From an uncultured Bacteroidota bacterium (GTDB lineage Bacteria; Bacteroidota; Bacteroidia; Bacteroidales; F082), in assembly GCA_903891085.1 (NCBI GenBank), contig CAITDJ010000032.1, positions 1 to 64,000 on the forward strand: 64,000 bases of DNA. Reading direction: 5' to 3'. The notes below the pieces were generated by a model. That model made no database searches. It worked only from the letters and a program-made list of their open reading frames with translations, and was not told where the DNA came from. Each line of letters opens with the position of its first letter. Within the stretch, counting starts at the first letter, position 1. Both the position numbers and the translations under genes were made by a program. Below are positions 1 through 7,642 of this stretch, in pieces.

Positions 1-995
1 AACTGTGGACGGTATTTGTTGTGGAATGGAGTGTGACGTCCACCTTCTTCTTTCTTAAGGATATACACTTCAGCGTTGAAATGTTTGTGAGGTTTTACTG
101 AGTTAACAGCAGCGATTACCATACCACGACGGATTTCGTCTTTGTCGATACCGCGAAGGAGCAATCCAGCATTGTCACCAGCTTCACCTCTGTCAAGAAT
201 CTTACGGAACATTTCAACTCCTGTAACAACTGATTTGAGTTTTTCAGCACCCATACCAATGATATCAACCTGGTCACCTGTATTGATCACGCCTGTTTCA
301 ATTCTGCCGGTAGCAACTGTTCCACGACCAGTGATTGAAAATACGTCTTCGATAGGCATAAGGAAAGGTTTATCCTGGTCACGTGTTGGCAATTGAATCC
401 AACTGTCACATGCTTCCATTAATTCCATTACTTTTTCAACCCATTTTGGTTCTTTATTCAAGGCACCTAAAGCTGAACCCTGAATAACAGGAGTGTTGTC
501 GCCATCAAATTTATAGAATGTCAACAGTTCTCTGATTTCCATTTCAACCAGTTCAAGCAATTCAGGATCGTCAACCAAGTCAACTTTGTTCATGAAAACA
601 ACCAAACGAGGCACACCTACCTGGCGAGCCAAAAGGATGTGTTCACGTGTCTGTGGCATAGGACCGTCAGTTGCAGCAACAACGATGATAGCACCGTCCA
701 TTTGGGCAGCACCAGTAACCATGTTCTTTACGTAGTCAGCGTGACCAGGACAGTCAACGTGTGCGTAGTGACGGTTTTTTGTTGAATACTCAACGTGAGC
801 AGTGTTAATTGTAATACCTCTTTCTTTTTCTTCAGGTGCGGCATCAATCGCGTCAAACGATTTGAATTCGGCCAATCCTAAGGCCTGAAGTGAAAGGGTG
901 ATAGCAGCGGTAAGAGTTGTCTTACCATGATCTACGTGACCGATGGTTCCAATGTTTACGTGTGGCTTGGACCTGTCAAATTTTTCTTTAGCCAT
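1..995 (-). CDS. tuf: Elongation factor Tu (C-terminal part cut by window edge)
   Basis: This GTPase delivers aminoacyl-tRNA to the ribosomal A site in the cytoplasm. The first 331 codons are present; the family is usually about 395 residues, so roughly the last 64 lie beyond position 1. Reading from the ATG at 993-995 ([20 protein letters not shown]), the P-loop GHVDHGKT, the effector region with RGITI, the DCPGH motif and the NKVD guanine-specificity motif are all intact. Domain 2 follows. The gene is the last member of the tRNA-Thr/Tyr/Gly/Thr-tuf unit, 37 bases after tRNA-Thr(GGT), and is probably transcribed from the promoter at 1428-1458. No Shine-Dalgarno sequence precedes the start. 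The call is certain. Confidence 0.98.
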   Translation of the reverse strand, partial: MAKEKFDRSKPHVNIGTIGHVDHGKTTLTAAITLSLQALGLAEFKSFDAIDAAPEEKERGITINTAHVEYSTKNRHYAHVDCPGHADYVKNMVTGAAQMDGAIIVVAATDGPMPQTREHILLARQVGVPRLVVFMNKVDLVDDPELLELVEMEIRELLTFYKFDGDNTPVIQGSALGALNKEPKWVEKVMELMEACDSWIQLPTRDQDKPFLMPIEDVFSITGRGTVATGRIETGVINTGDQVDIIGMGAEKLKSVVTGVEMFRKILDRGEAGDNAGLLLRGIDKDEIRRGMVIAAVNSVKPHKHFNAEVYILKKEEGGRHTPFHNKYRPQ

Positions 996-1032
996 ATCTA
1001 CTTTGTTTTATTTAAGGTTTCAAAAAAAGTCG

Positions 1033-1104
<72 letters not shown>

Positions 1105-1109
1105 TTTGG

Positions 1110-1182
1110 AGCGGGAAACCGGGCTCGAACCGGCCACCTACAGCTTGGAAGGCTGTCGCTCTACCAAATGAGCTATTCCCGC
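1110..1182 (-). tRNA. tRNA-Gly (anticodon TCC)
   Basis: Acceptor GCGGGAA/TTCCCGC is fully paired. The anticodon stem ACAGC/GCTGT holds the loop CTTCCAA with anticodon TCC, and the T-loop is GTTCGAG. CCA is not encoded. Five bases separate it from the tRNA-Thr downstream. Confidence 0.95.
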
Positions 1183-1189
1183 TTTCTCG

Positions 1190-1271
1190 TGGGGAAGGAA
1201 GGATTCGAACCTCCGAAGGCTGTGCCAACAGATTTACAGTCTGCCCCATTTGACCGCTCTGGTACTTCCCC
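1190..1271 (-). tRNA. tRNA-Tyr (anticodon GTA)
   Basis: A class II tRNA of 82 bases with a long variable arm. Acceptor GGGGAAG/CTTCCCC is paired apart from a small irregularity, and the anticodon loop CTGTAAA contains GTA. The T-arm has GTTCGAAT. It sits between tRNA-Thr(TGT) and tRNA-Gly, the order often seen upstream of tuf. Confidence 0.94.
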
Positions 1272-1294
1272 AATAATCATTAAGCTACTAAATG

Positions 1295-1368
1295 AGCCGG
1301 TAGAGGGATTCGAACCCCCGACCAGCTGATTACAAATCAGCTGCTCTGGCCAACTGAGCTACACCGGC
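1295..1368 (-). tRNA. tRNA-Thr (anticodon TGT)
   Basis: Acceptor GCCGGTG/TACCGGC, anticodon stem GCTGA/TCAGC with loop TTTGTAA (anticodon TGT), T-arm GGGGGTTCGAATCCCT. It is the first gene of the tRNA-tuf unit, about 60 bases downstream of a well-matched promoter. Confidence 0.95.
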
Positions 1369-1403
1369 AATTAGTTTAAGAACGTTTTCGCATCAAAATA
1401 AAT

Positions 1404-1428
1404 GCAGTCCTTTGTTCAAAAGGACTGC
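1404..1428 (-). terminator. Inverted repeat, possible hpf terminator
   Basis: A 10-bp perfect stem (GCAGTCCTTT / AAAGGACTGC) with a 5-base loop, followed on the minus strand by the T-rich tract ATTTATTTT. It lies about 100 bases after the hpf stop, so it may end the rpsU-xerC-hpf transcript. It overlaps the first base of the -7 box of the next promoter, so a role in initiation or at the 5' end of the tRNA transcript is also possible. Confidence 0.45.
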
Positions 1429-1458
1429 AAAAATAGAAAGATTAATTTAATTAGCAAA
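1428..1458 (-). promoter_or_regulatory. Promoter of the tRNA-tuf unit
   Basis: On the minus strand TTTG (1455-1458) is followed by exactly 19 bases and TATTTTTG (1428-1435). This matches the Bacteroidota housekeeping consensus TTTG / TAnnTTTG and its spacing. The first tRNA begins about 60 bases downstream. Confidence 0.75.
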
Positions 1459-1526
1459 TACTTTTATTCAAAAAATCGATTTATTTTTGTAAACTATATA
1501 TAAAACGTTGAAATACACTGTTATAG

Positions 1527-1823
1527 CTATTTGATAATCTTCCCTTTGTGTTTTTCCAATTGTTTTTTTAAGGCATCAATTGCTGCATCTGCAGCCTCTT
1601 CAAATGATTTATTTTGCTTGGATGCAAACAAGTCGTTGCCCTTCAAAAGAACTTTTATCTCGGTAATTTTGTTCTCAGGATTGTCTGTATTTTCGAGTTT
1701 AAGCATTACCTCTGCTCCAATAATTTCGGTAAATTTTACGGAGAGTTTTTCAATCTTACTGGTAATAAAGTTCTCTAGTTTTTGATCTGCTTTAAAATGG
1801 ACTGAATTGATAGTGATTTTCAT
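1527..1823 (-). CDS. hpf: Ribosome hibernation-promoting factor, short form
   Basis: At 98 residues this has the length of a short HPF/YfiA protein, which binds the 30S decoding region and stabilises inactive ribosomes during slow growth. It shows the family's pattern of a basic amphipathic helix (LENFITSKIEKLSVKF) followed by beta strands (GAEVMLKLEN, EIKVLLKGNDLFA) and a second lysine-rich helix at the C-terminus. The long-form C-terminal dimerisation domain is absent. The gene follows xerC on the same strand with a 22-base gap, in the rpsU-xerC-hpf order. Its ATG has a perfect Shine-Dalgarno sequence (1828-1835), unlike nearly every other gene here. Confidence 0.93.
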   Translation of the reverse strand: MKITINSVHFKADQKLENFITSKIEKLSVKFTEIIGAEVMLKLENTDNPENKITEIKVLLKGNDLFASKQNKSFEEAADAAIDALKKQLEKHKGKIIK

Positions 1824-1827
1824 AATT

Positions 1828-1835
1828 ACCTCCTT
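1828..1835 (-). promoter_or_regulatory. Perfect Shine-Dalgarno sequence of hpf
   Basis: The minus strand reads AAGGAGGT, then AATT, then the hpf ATG. The match to the 16S anti-Shine-Dalgarno sequence is 8 bases with good spacing. Bacteroidota ribosomes are known to hide the anti-SD with bS21, bS18 and bS6, and the other starts inspected (tuf, gdhA, guaA, dnaN, fprA, tpiA, rbr) lack such a site. It may therefore be regulatory. Confidence 0.75.
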
Positions 1836-1845
1836 ATTTTATTGA

Positions 1846-2724
1846 TTATCCCTTTGGATGGGCCTGTTGATGAATTTTTTTTAATTGTTCGATGCTTGTA
1901 TGGGTATATATCTGGGTAGCACTTAAACTGCTGTGACCAAGTAACTCTTTAATTGCCATCAAATTTGCTCCTTTATTTAATAGGTGTGTGGCAAAGGTGT
2001 GGCGCAATACGTGCGGACTAGTTTTATGTATAGTGGTGATTTCATTTAATCTTTGGTGTACTATTTTGTTAATCATCTCAGGGTAAGCAGGTTTACCACG
2101 CTTTGTTACAAACAATGTATTCGTATTTAATTCAATTTCATTGTTCCTGGCACGAATATAATCTAAAAATAATGATTTCAGACTATTTTGAAACGGAATT
2201 ATTCGTTGTTTATTTCGTTTTCCGATTACCTTAACAGTATTTGTGTGGAAATCAATATCTGATTCTTTTAATTGAGTAAGTTCAGAAAGGCGCATACCTG
2301 TTTGATAGAACACTTCAATGATGAGTTTATCGCGGATTTCTTCGTACGTGTTTTCCGGGAGGCTCGTTTTTGGATTCTCCAAATCTGACAATGGGATAAA
2401 TGTTGGGAGCCTTTTCTTTATCTTTAATGATTTTACCTGACCAACAGGAATTTTATCAATCATTTCGTTCTTTAAACAATAGTGATAGTAGGAGCGTAGT
2501 GTTGTGATTTTACGGTTAATGCTGCGGTTATCCAATCCTTGGGTTTTCAGGGAGATTGACCATGATTTAATCATAGTATGGTCAGCGTGCTTTACATCAA
2601 TTAATTCGAAATCTGATCGTACGAAGGACTCAAATTGTCGCAGATCGGACAGATAGGCTTTGATAGTGTGGGGTGAATAACGCTTTTCGGTGGTGATGAA
2701 TCCGATAAATTTTTGAATAGACAT
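1846..2724 (-). CDS. xerC: Tyrosine recombinase XerC/XerD type
   Basis: A site-specific recombinase expected to resolve chromosome dimers at dif. The protein is 292 residues from the ATG at 2722-2724; an in-frame TTG at 2730 adds two residues but is less likely. The N-terminal SAM-like core-binding domain (about 1-85) is followed by the catalytic domain, with R145 (TGMRLSEL), K169, H238 and R241 (HVLRHTFATH), H264 (LLGHSS) and Y273 (IYTH), so all catalytic residues are present. Its position between rpsU and hpf marks it as the housekeeping Xer, not a phage or transposon integrase. Whether it is the XerC or the XerD paralogue cannot be settled from the sequence alone. Confidence 0.9.
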   Translation of the reverse strand: MSIQKFIGFITTEKRYSPHTIKAYLSDLRQFESFVRSDFELIDVKHADHTMIKSWSISLKTQGLDNRSINRKITTLRSYYHYCLKNEMIDKIPVGQVKSLKIKKRLPTFIPLSDLENPKTSLPENTYEEIRDKLIIEVFYQTGMRLSELTQLKESDIDFHTNTVKVIGKRNKQRIIPFQNSLKSLFLDYIRARNNEIELNTNTLFVTKRGKPAYPEMINKIVHQRLNEITTIHKTSPHVLRHTFATHLLNKGANLMAIKELLGHSSLSATQIYTHTSIEQLKKIHQQAHPKG

Positions 2725-2811
2725 AATCAAAAGAAAAACTTTGTTGTAAAGTTAATAAAAACATAACCCACAACAAAGTTTTTTAAAAGTTTCTGTAAAA
2801 ATAGACCGAGT

Positions 2812-3006
2812 TTAATTTTCTTCTGCCTGACGTAGTTGTTGAACGTAAATTGCCTTGAGTCTTTGTTCGCGGCTAACAACCGATGGTTTTGTAAATTTTT
2901 GACGGATACGTAATTCTTTAACCACGCCGGTTTTTTCGAATTTCCGTTTGTATTTCTTTAAGGCCCGGTCTATGCTTTCGCCTTCTTTTACAGGAATGAT
3001 AATCAT
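2812..3006 (-). CDS. rpsU: 30S ribosomal protein S21 (bS21)
   Basis: A 64-residue basic protein starting MIIIPVKEGESIDRALKKYK with the family's RRK-type helix (KRKFEKTGVVKELRIRQKF) and a long C-terminal helix. It is a component of the 30S platform near the 3' end of 16S rRNA. In Bacteroidota bS21 helps to cover the anti-Shine-Dalgarno sequence. That matters here because hpf, two genes downstream, has a perfect Shine-Dalgarno. The upstream region contains AAAGAGAG but no strong AGGAGG. It heads the rpsU-xerC-hpf set. Confidence 0.95.
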   Translation of the reverse strand: MIIIPVKEGESIDRALKKYKRKFEKTGVVKELRIRQKFTKPSVVSREQRLKAIYVQQLRQAEEN

Positions 3007-3057
3007 GTTAAATAACTCTCTTTCTTTAGATTAGTAATAAATTCTCTTTACGGGCTG

Positions 3058-3065
3058 CAAAAATA
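3058..3065 (-). promoter_or_regulatory. Likely -7 element for rpsU-xerC-hpf
   Basis: The minus strand reads TATTTTTG, matching TAnnTTTG, about 52 bases before the rpsU start. No TTG was found at the ideal distance upstream, so only the -7 box supports this. Confidence 0.45.
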
Positions 3066-3150
3066 GGAAACTTTTTTATAAGAATGAAACTTTTTATTGT
3101 TTGTTTCAATTTATTTCGTCGAATTAACTTTTTGGTTGCTAATCAAGCTA

Positions 3151-3180
3151 TTGTTGGTTACAGAAAGTTTCTTATTTTTG
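3151..3180 (+). promoter_or_regulatory. Promoter of tRNA-Val
   Basis: TTG at 3151-3153, a 19-base spacer and TATTTTTG at 3173-3180 match the Bacteroidota consensus. A second TTG lies at 3154-3156. The tRNA begins 60 bases downstream. Confidence 0.65.
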
Positions 3181-3240
3181 CCTGTGTTTTATTCAACCAT
3201 TAAATGGTTTTGTAGAAATTTGAAATTGTTTGATTCACCC

Positions 3241-3315
3241 GGGACGTTAGCTCAGTTGGTTTAGAGCGCTTGCTTGACAGGCAAGAGGTCACTGGTTCGA
3301 TTCCAGTACGCCCCA
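3241..3315 (+). tRNA. tRNA-Val (anticodon GAC)
   Basis: D-arm GCTCAGTTGGTTTAGAGC, anticodon stem CTTGC/GCAAG with loop TTGACAG (GAC), T-arm ACTGG/CCAGT with TTCGATT. The acceptor stem GGGACGT/ACGCCCC has an A-C mismatch at position 4-69, where a pair is expected. CCA is not encoded. It stands alone with its own promoter and terminator. Confidence 0.92.
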
Positions 3316-3326
3316 CACAGATAACC

Positions 3327-3361
3327 AGCCACTTACGAGCAAATAGTAAGTGGCTTTTTTA
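3327..3361 (+). terminator. Rho-independent terminator of tRNA-Val
   Basis: A 10-bp perfect stem AGCCACTTAC / GTAAGTGGCT with a 9-base loop, followed by a run of T, begins 12 bases after the tRNA. From 3362 to 3501 nothing further was recognised. Confidence 0.88.
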
Positions 3362-3501
3362 TTGCCGTTCAAGTGGTATTCAAGCATCTTGCAGTGATAG
3401 AAATTGAATTCTACTTTCTTATTCAATAATTGACATTATTTGGTAAAAGCAAGGGACTATTATATGTACAGATAGTTTGTTGCGGACACCTACTAATGAA
3501 A

Positions 3502-4899
3502 TTACTGTACCTGAATTACTTGCGCAATTTGATTAACATTTATTCTTTTTGCAATTATTTTCTTGTCCTTATTCAGTATATAAATTACCGGAGTGGAATA
3601 AATATCGTATAAATCATGGAAGTCGGGTGTAATGCTTTTCGAACCATTCACATTGAACCAGGTAAGTTGGTTTGTTCGTACATAATTTTTCCAGCCTTCT
3701 AAATCAGCATTCGTGCAGATTGCATATACTCCCAAACTGTATTTATTTGATTCATAGAGTTTTTTGAGTTCTCCTAAATCTTTTTTGCAAATATTGCATT
3801 CTTGATCCCAAAAAAATAACACGGTGTAATCTGATTTTATTTCCTTGAAACTTCGATAGTTTCCAGTTGTATCAATCAGCCATAAATCTGGAGCCTGATT
3901 TCCAATGAGAAGTTGGCGAATCTGTTCCGCTTTTTCGGTAATTTTCTTTTTCACCGAAGGTGTTGTATTGGCAATTTCGAATTTTGCAAAATAATTATCT
4001 GAAAGATATACAAAAACCTTATCGAGACCCATGATCTTCGGATACTGGTATTTCGAAGTGAAATGCCATATCAGATAGTCTCTAACTTCTGAATTGCCTT
4101 TTGTCAAACGAATAATATGATCAATGGATTGTATTATCGAATCGGGTTGGGGTGGGGTGAGTTTTTCAATAAATGTTTCAAGATTTCCCGGAAGTAATGG
4201 CGTACGTAAAAGCCGGCTGTCAGAAAGATCAAAATTATCCCAGTAATGGCTTTTTAAATACAAAAATCCCTTTTCCGGCTGTTTTTTTACTTCTTCCGGG
4301 ATTTCTATTTCGGTCATGGCTTTCAGTAAAACAGCATAATAAGTGTTTGGATAGGTGGAGATTTCCTGTTTTCTGAATTCGCTTATTGTTTTTGATAAAT
4401 CGGTCAACTCCAGATTTAAACTATCAACAAAAAGTTTGTTGTTTTTCTGCTTTTCGATTTGCTTTCTTAAGCTACTGATCTTTTCATACGTTTGATTTGT
4501 ATATACCAAATGTTTGTTGAAAAGTTCATTTTCGAAATTATCGGTAGTTTTTATTTGGATGGGTGAATACGCACTGTCGCTTGTTATCATGAACTGTTGA
4601 TCATTATTAATCATTAGTTCAAAGAGTTTTTCTTTCTTTGAATTCAGTACAAAATAGATGCCTCCTGAAAGCCTTTTATTGCCCGAGAAAATGTGCTTTT
4701 TATTTAGTTGATATGTAGTATCGATCATTTGAAATTTGTCACCAAAGTAACTGGCAAGTACCAGTGTCGAATCCGTTTTTCCACTTATTTCAAGAATAAT
4801 ATTATATTCATTTTGGCTTATGGCTGCTGTTTTCAAAAAAAATAAAGTGAGAACGAAGACTACTTTTAGTGTGAGTTTGAAAATTGTGTGTTTTTTCAC
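3502..4899 (-). CDS. Periplasmic thioredoxin-like protein, TlpA/ResA type with DUF4369-like N-terminus
   Basis: A hydrophobic segment near the N-terminus (residues 10-27) ending AAISQ looks like an export signal. A beta-rich domain of the DUF4369 kind follows (about 30-125, with GKTDSTLVLASY and DTTY), then a charged helical middle, then a thioredoxin fold (about 330-465) with redox motif CNIC at 368-371 and a cis-proline motif YSTPVIYI. It probably acts as a thiol-disulfide oxidoreductase or reductase in the periplasm; the substrate is unknown. The frame is open to a TTG at 4920, but a TATCTTTG -7 element at 4918-4925 overlaps that codon, so the GTG at 4897-4899 is the better start (465 residues). 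It is monocistronic. Confidence 0.8.
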   Translation of the reverse strand: MKKHTIFKLTLKVVFVLTLFFLKTAAISQNEYNIILEISGKTDSTLVLASYFGDKFQMIDTTYQLNKKHIFSGNKRLSGGIYFVLNSKKEKLFELMINNDQQFMITSDSAYSPIQIKTTDNFENELFNKHLVYTNQTYEKISSLRKQIEKQKNNKLFVDSLNLELTDLSKTISEFRKQEISTYPNTYYAVLLKAMTEIEIPEEVKKQPEKGFLYLKSHYWDNFDLSDSRLLRTPLLPGNLETFIEKLTPPQPDSIIQSIDHIIRLTKGNSEVRDYLIWHFTSKYQYPKIMGLDKVFVYLSDNYFAKFEIANTTPSVKKKITEKAEQIRQLLIGNQAPDLWLIDTTGNYRSFKEIKSDYTVLFFWDQECNICKKDLGELKKLYESNKYSLGVYAICTNADLEGWKNYVRTNQLTWFNVNGSKSITPDFHDLYDIYSTPVIYILNKDKKIIAKRINVNQIAQVIQVQ

Positions 4900-5180
4900 G
4901 AGTGCTTTAATTTGCTGCAAAGATACACAGACACAATTATTTGACAGTCACAAATGTATTATTTATTAATTATCAGATATTCAGTAAGTTAATTCGTTAA
5001 TTGACGATAATTCTAATGGACATTTTCAATAATGATTTTTAATTAATGTTCAAATCTGAATAAGTAGGGAGCGATAAGTTATATAGCTTTGTCAATGATT
5101 GTTGTTTTTGGAAAATGGCCATGAAGTTTTCCTCTAAAATAATTAGTCAACTGATTCGTTCGTTTAATTGCTTCTCAGCT

Positions 5181-6242
5181 ATGAAATTCAGAATTGGATT
5201 TATATTCACCCTCATTTCCCTCTTAGTTGGTTTTTGCCAATTTACCTATTCACAGCCTGAAAAAGTCTATAGGATTGGTTTTTACAATGTTGAGAATTTT
5301 TATGATGTTTTTGTTGATTCAACCCGCGAATACAATGCATTTACGCCCGAAGGCGAACAACATTGGGATTATGATCGTTTTCAACTGAAACGAAATAATT
5401 TGTATAAAACAATTATGGCACTCGGCGAGGGTGAACCACCAAGCCTGCTGGGGTTAAGTGAGATTGAAAATGACGTGGTGTTGAGAGAGTTGATTTTCAA
5501 AACTCCATTGAAAAAGTTTAATTATCAATACGTTAATTATCCATCGCCTGACAGAAGAGGAATTGATGTAGCACTTATTTACCGAACCAGCCATTTTACA
5601 TTGTTGTCAAGCAAACCAATTCCGGTGATTGATCCAACTGATTCCGCGTTTATAACCAGAGACATTTTGTATGCCAGTTTTATTATCAATGATATTGATA
5701 CACTGCATTTTTTTATCAATCACTGGCCATCAAGGTATGGTGGCACATTATCATCGGTTGATAAACGGATGCTTGCAGCAAAAACATTGAAAAGGAATTC
5801 TGATTCGATCAGCGTATTATTTCCGAATGCAAAAATTATTATTCTGGGAGATTTTAACGATTGTCCGGAAGACTTGAGTTTGAAAGTTGGATTGGCGACA
5901 CAATATCAAAACACGAGCTTCAAACTAAATGATTTAGTCAACCTTTTCGAATCAAAAACCGGTTTTGGAAAAAAAGGGACGATAAAGTATGAGCAGCAAT
6001 GGCAAATATTTGACCAGATAATCATAACCAATAGTCTGCTCTCGTCCAATAACAGGCTGAAATACAGGAAATTTAGTGCTAATATATTTGACGCTCCCTT
6101 TCTTTTGATGGAGGATGATCGTTTCCTGGGAAAAAAGCTATTTCGAACCTATCAAGGGCCTGCTTATCTTGGTGGCATCAGTGACCACTTACCCGTATAC
6201 CTCGATCTTGAGTTGGAGGAAAATGATTCAGTGACAAATTGA
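5181..6242 (+). CDS. Secreted endonuclease/exonuclease/phosphatase-family protein
   Basis: The fold shared by DNase I-like nucleases and phosphatases is evident from ordered motifs: FYNVENFYD, SEIEND (catalytic Glu), RRGIDVALIYR, FFINHWPSRYGG, ILGDFNDCPED and the closing GISDHLPVYLDL (catalytic His). The frame is open from an ATG at 5115, but the clean signal peptide (MKFRIGFIFTLISLLVGF then SQP) begins at Met23, so 5181 is chosen (353 residues). Export suggests a role in using extracellular DNA or phosphoesters, but the substrate cannot be read from the sequence. Its 3' end overlaps the end of the convergent cheB by 15 bases. Confidence 0.85.
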   Translation: MKFRIGFIFTLISLLVGFCQFTYSQPEKVYRIGFYNVENFYDVFVDSTREYNAFTPEGEQHWDYDRFQLKRNNLYKTIMALGEGEPPSLLGLSEIENDVVLRELIFKTPLKKFNYQYVNYPSPDRRGIDVALIYRTSHFTLLSSKPIPVIDPTDSAFITRDILYASFIINDIDTLHFFINHWPSRYGGTLSSVDKRMLAAKTLKRNSDSISVLFPNAKIIILGDFNDCPEDLSLKVGLATQYQNTSFKLNDLVNLFESKTGFGKKGTIKYEQQWQIFDQIIITNSLLSSNNRLKYRKFSANIFDAPFLLMEDDRFLGKKLFRTYQGPAYLGGISDHLPVYLDLELEENDSVTN

Positions 6243-6791
6243 AATGATATACCCGGTAATCTCTTCCAATGAAAGAATTTTATCGACACAACCCGTATCA
6301 ATCGCTGATTGTGGCATGATCGGAACCTCTGCGCTCGCCGGCAACTGAGCAATGGTGTGTCCTCCAAAATGCTTTATCTGCTTTATTCCATTTGACCCAT
6401 CATTGTTTGCTCCAGTTAGTATTATACCAATTAATTTCCTTTTAAAAGCCAATGCGGCCGTTTCAAAAAGAATGTCGATGGATGGTCGGGAGTAGTTAAC
6501 TTTTTCATCTACTGTCAGATTTAGGGTGAAATCTTCTTCAATTAGTAAATGAAAGTTTGGTGGTGCAATATAAACATGTCCGGGCTTTATTTTTTCGCCT
6601 GCATCCGCTTCTTTGATTACCAGTTGTGATAATTGATTCAGAAATACTGCCATATAGCTTTCTGAAAGAGAACTCACATGTTGTGTTATAATAATAGGTG
6701 TGGAAAAATTACCAGGTAAATTGTAAATGATTGATTTAAGGGCGCTTAAACCACCGGCTGATGATCCTATTACGATTGCTTCGTAATTCAT
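6228..6791 (-). CDS. cheB: CheB-type methylesterase catalytic domain, no receiver
   Basis: The 187-residue protein is only the C-terminal catalytic domain of CheB, the enzyme that removes methyl groups from receptor glutamates. The catalytic triad is visible as S11 in GSSAGG, H38 in ITQHVS and D131 in GANNDGSNG. The usual N-terminal receiver domain, which links CheB to CheA phosphorylation, is missing. The frame is open 35 codons further upstream inside cheR, but the domain begins exactly at MNYEAIVIG, one base after the cheR stop, so 6791 is the start. Pairing with cheR and the kinase at 7643 suggests methylation of a non-classical target. Confidence 0.9.
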   Translation of the reverse strand: MNYEAIVIGSSAGGLSALKSIIYNLPGNFSTPIIITQHVSSLSESYMAVFLNQLSQLVIKEADAGEKIKPGHVYIAPPNFHLLIEEDFTLNLTVDEKVNYSRPSIDILFETAALAFKRKLIGIILTGANNDGSNGIKQIKHFGGHTIAQLPASAEVPIMPQSAIDTGCVDKILSLEEITGYIISICH

Positions 6792-6792
6792 T

Positions 6793-7641
6793 TTATTTGG
6801 ATGAGAAAATGGTCTTCTTATAAATCTTTTCTTTAGCATCCACAACCTGATACTGATCGAAAACATCTGTAAACATAAGATTTTCTTTCGAGCCAAGACC
6901 TAAATAACCGCCTTTAATAAGACTTTCGGTAAACAAACCTGTAACTTTATTTTGAAGTTCCTTATTGAAATAAATCAATACATTCCGACAAATAATCAGG
7001 TTTACTTCTGCAAAAACGCCATCCGTCACTAAATTGTGTTCTGCAAAAACAATATTTTTTTTCAGTGATTGATTAAAAATTACTGATTCATACCTTGCAA
7101 CATAATAATCTGAAAATGAGTTTTTTCCGCCTGATTTTTGATAATTCAATGTATATTCCTTGATTTTAGAAACCGGATAAATTGCCTTTTTGGCGGTTTC
7201 CAATACAATTGGATTAAAATCTGTTGCGTAAATTTGTGATCGATCGTACAATCCTTCTTCCTGTAAAAGTATCGCGAATGAATACACTTCTTCACCGGTA
7301 GCGCAGCCTGCATGCCACACTTTTATATAGGGATATGTTCTGAGAATAGGAATTATTTCGTTACGCAGCGATTTGTAGAATCCAGGTTCTCGGTACATTT
7401 CAGTCACGTTAATTGAAAGATCACGCAGAATAAGATCGAAAAAGCCTTCTTCATGCAGCACTTTATGCTGCAGTTCTGAGATGCTCTTTAAACCTAAATT
7501 ATTGATTCTGTTAAGTATACGACGTTTTACGTGTGCCTTGTTGTAGTTTCGGAAGTCATATCCATAAACATTGAATATTAATTCAAAGAAATGTGTTAAT
7601 TCAATGTTTTGGATATTGTTAAGTTGATCAGGAAGATGCAT
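6793..7641 (-). CDS. cheR: CheR-type protein-glutamate methyltransferase
   Basis: This 282-residue SAM-dependent enzyme methylates glutamates on chemoreceptors in classical systems. An all-helical N-terminal domain (about 10-90, ending EMYREPGFYKSL) precedes the SAM-binding domain with WHAGCATGEEVYS at 109-121, YATDF, and ICRNVLIYF further on. Length and motif order are normal. It lies one base downstream of the hybrid kinase stop and one base upstream of cheB, so the three are probably co-transcribed. No chemoreceptor, CheA or CheW gene is in the window. Confidence 0.92.
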   Translation of the reverse strand: MHLPDQLNNIQNIELTHFFELIFNVYGYDFRNYNKAHVKRRILNRINNLGLKSISELQHKVLHEEGFFDLILRDLSINVTEMYREPGFYKSLRNEIIPILRTYPYIKVWHAGCATGEEVYSFAILLQEEGLYDRSQIYATDFNPIVLETAKKAIYPVSKIKEYTLNYQKSGGKNSFSDYYVARYESVIFNQSLKKNIVFAEHNLVTDGVFAEVNLIICRNVLIYFNKELQNKVTGLFTESLIKGGYLGLGSKENLMFTDVFDQYQVVDAKEKIYKKTIFSSK

Positions 7642-7642
7642 T

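Noticed and set aside
1846-2724. Tyrosine recombinase as sign of a mobile element
   Set aside because: It sits in the conserved rpsU-xerC-hpf order without att sites, phage genes or tRNA disruption; it is the housekeeping Xer protein.
3430-3612. 60-residue plus-strand frame after tRNA-Val
   Set aside because: It overlaps the opposite-strand thioredoxin-like gene and has no recognisable domain or promoter.
6792-6896. 35-codon N-terminal extension of CheB
   Set aside because: It lies wholly inside cheR, shows no domain and the CheB fold begins exactly at the next Met.
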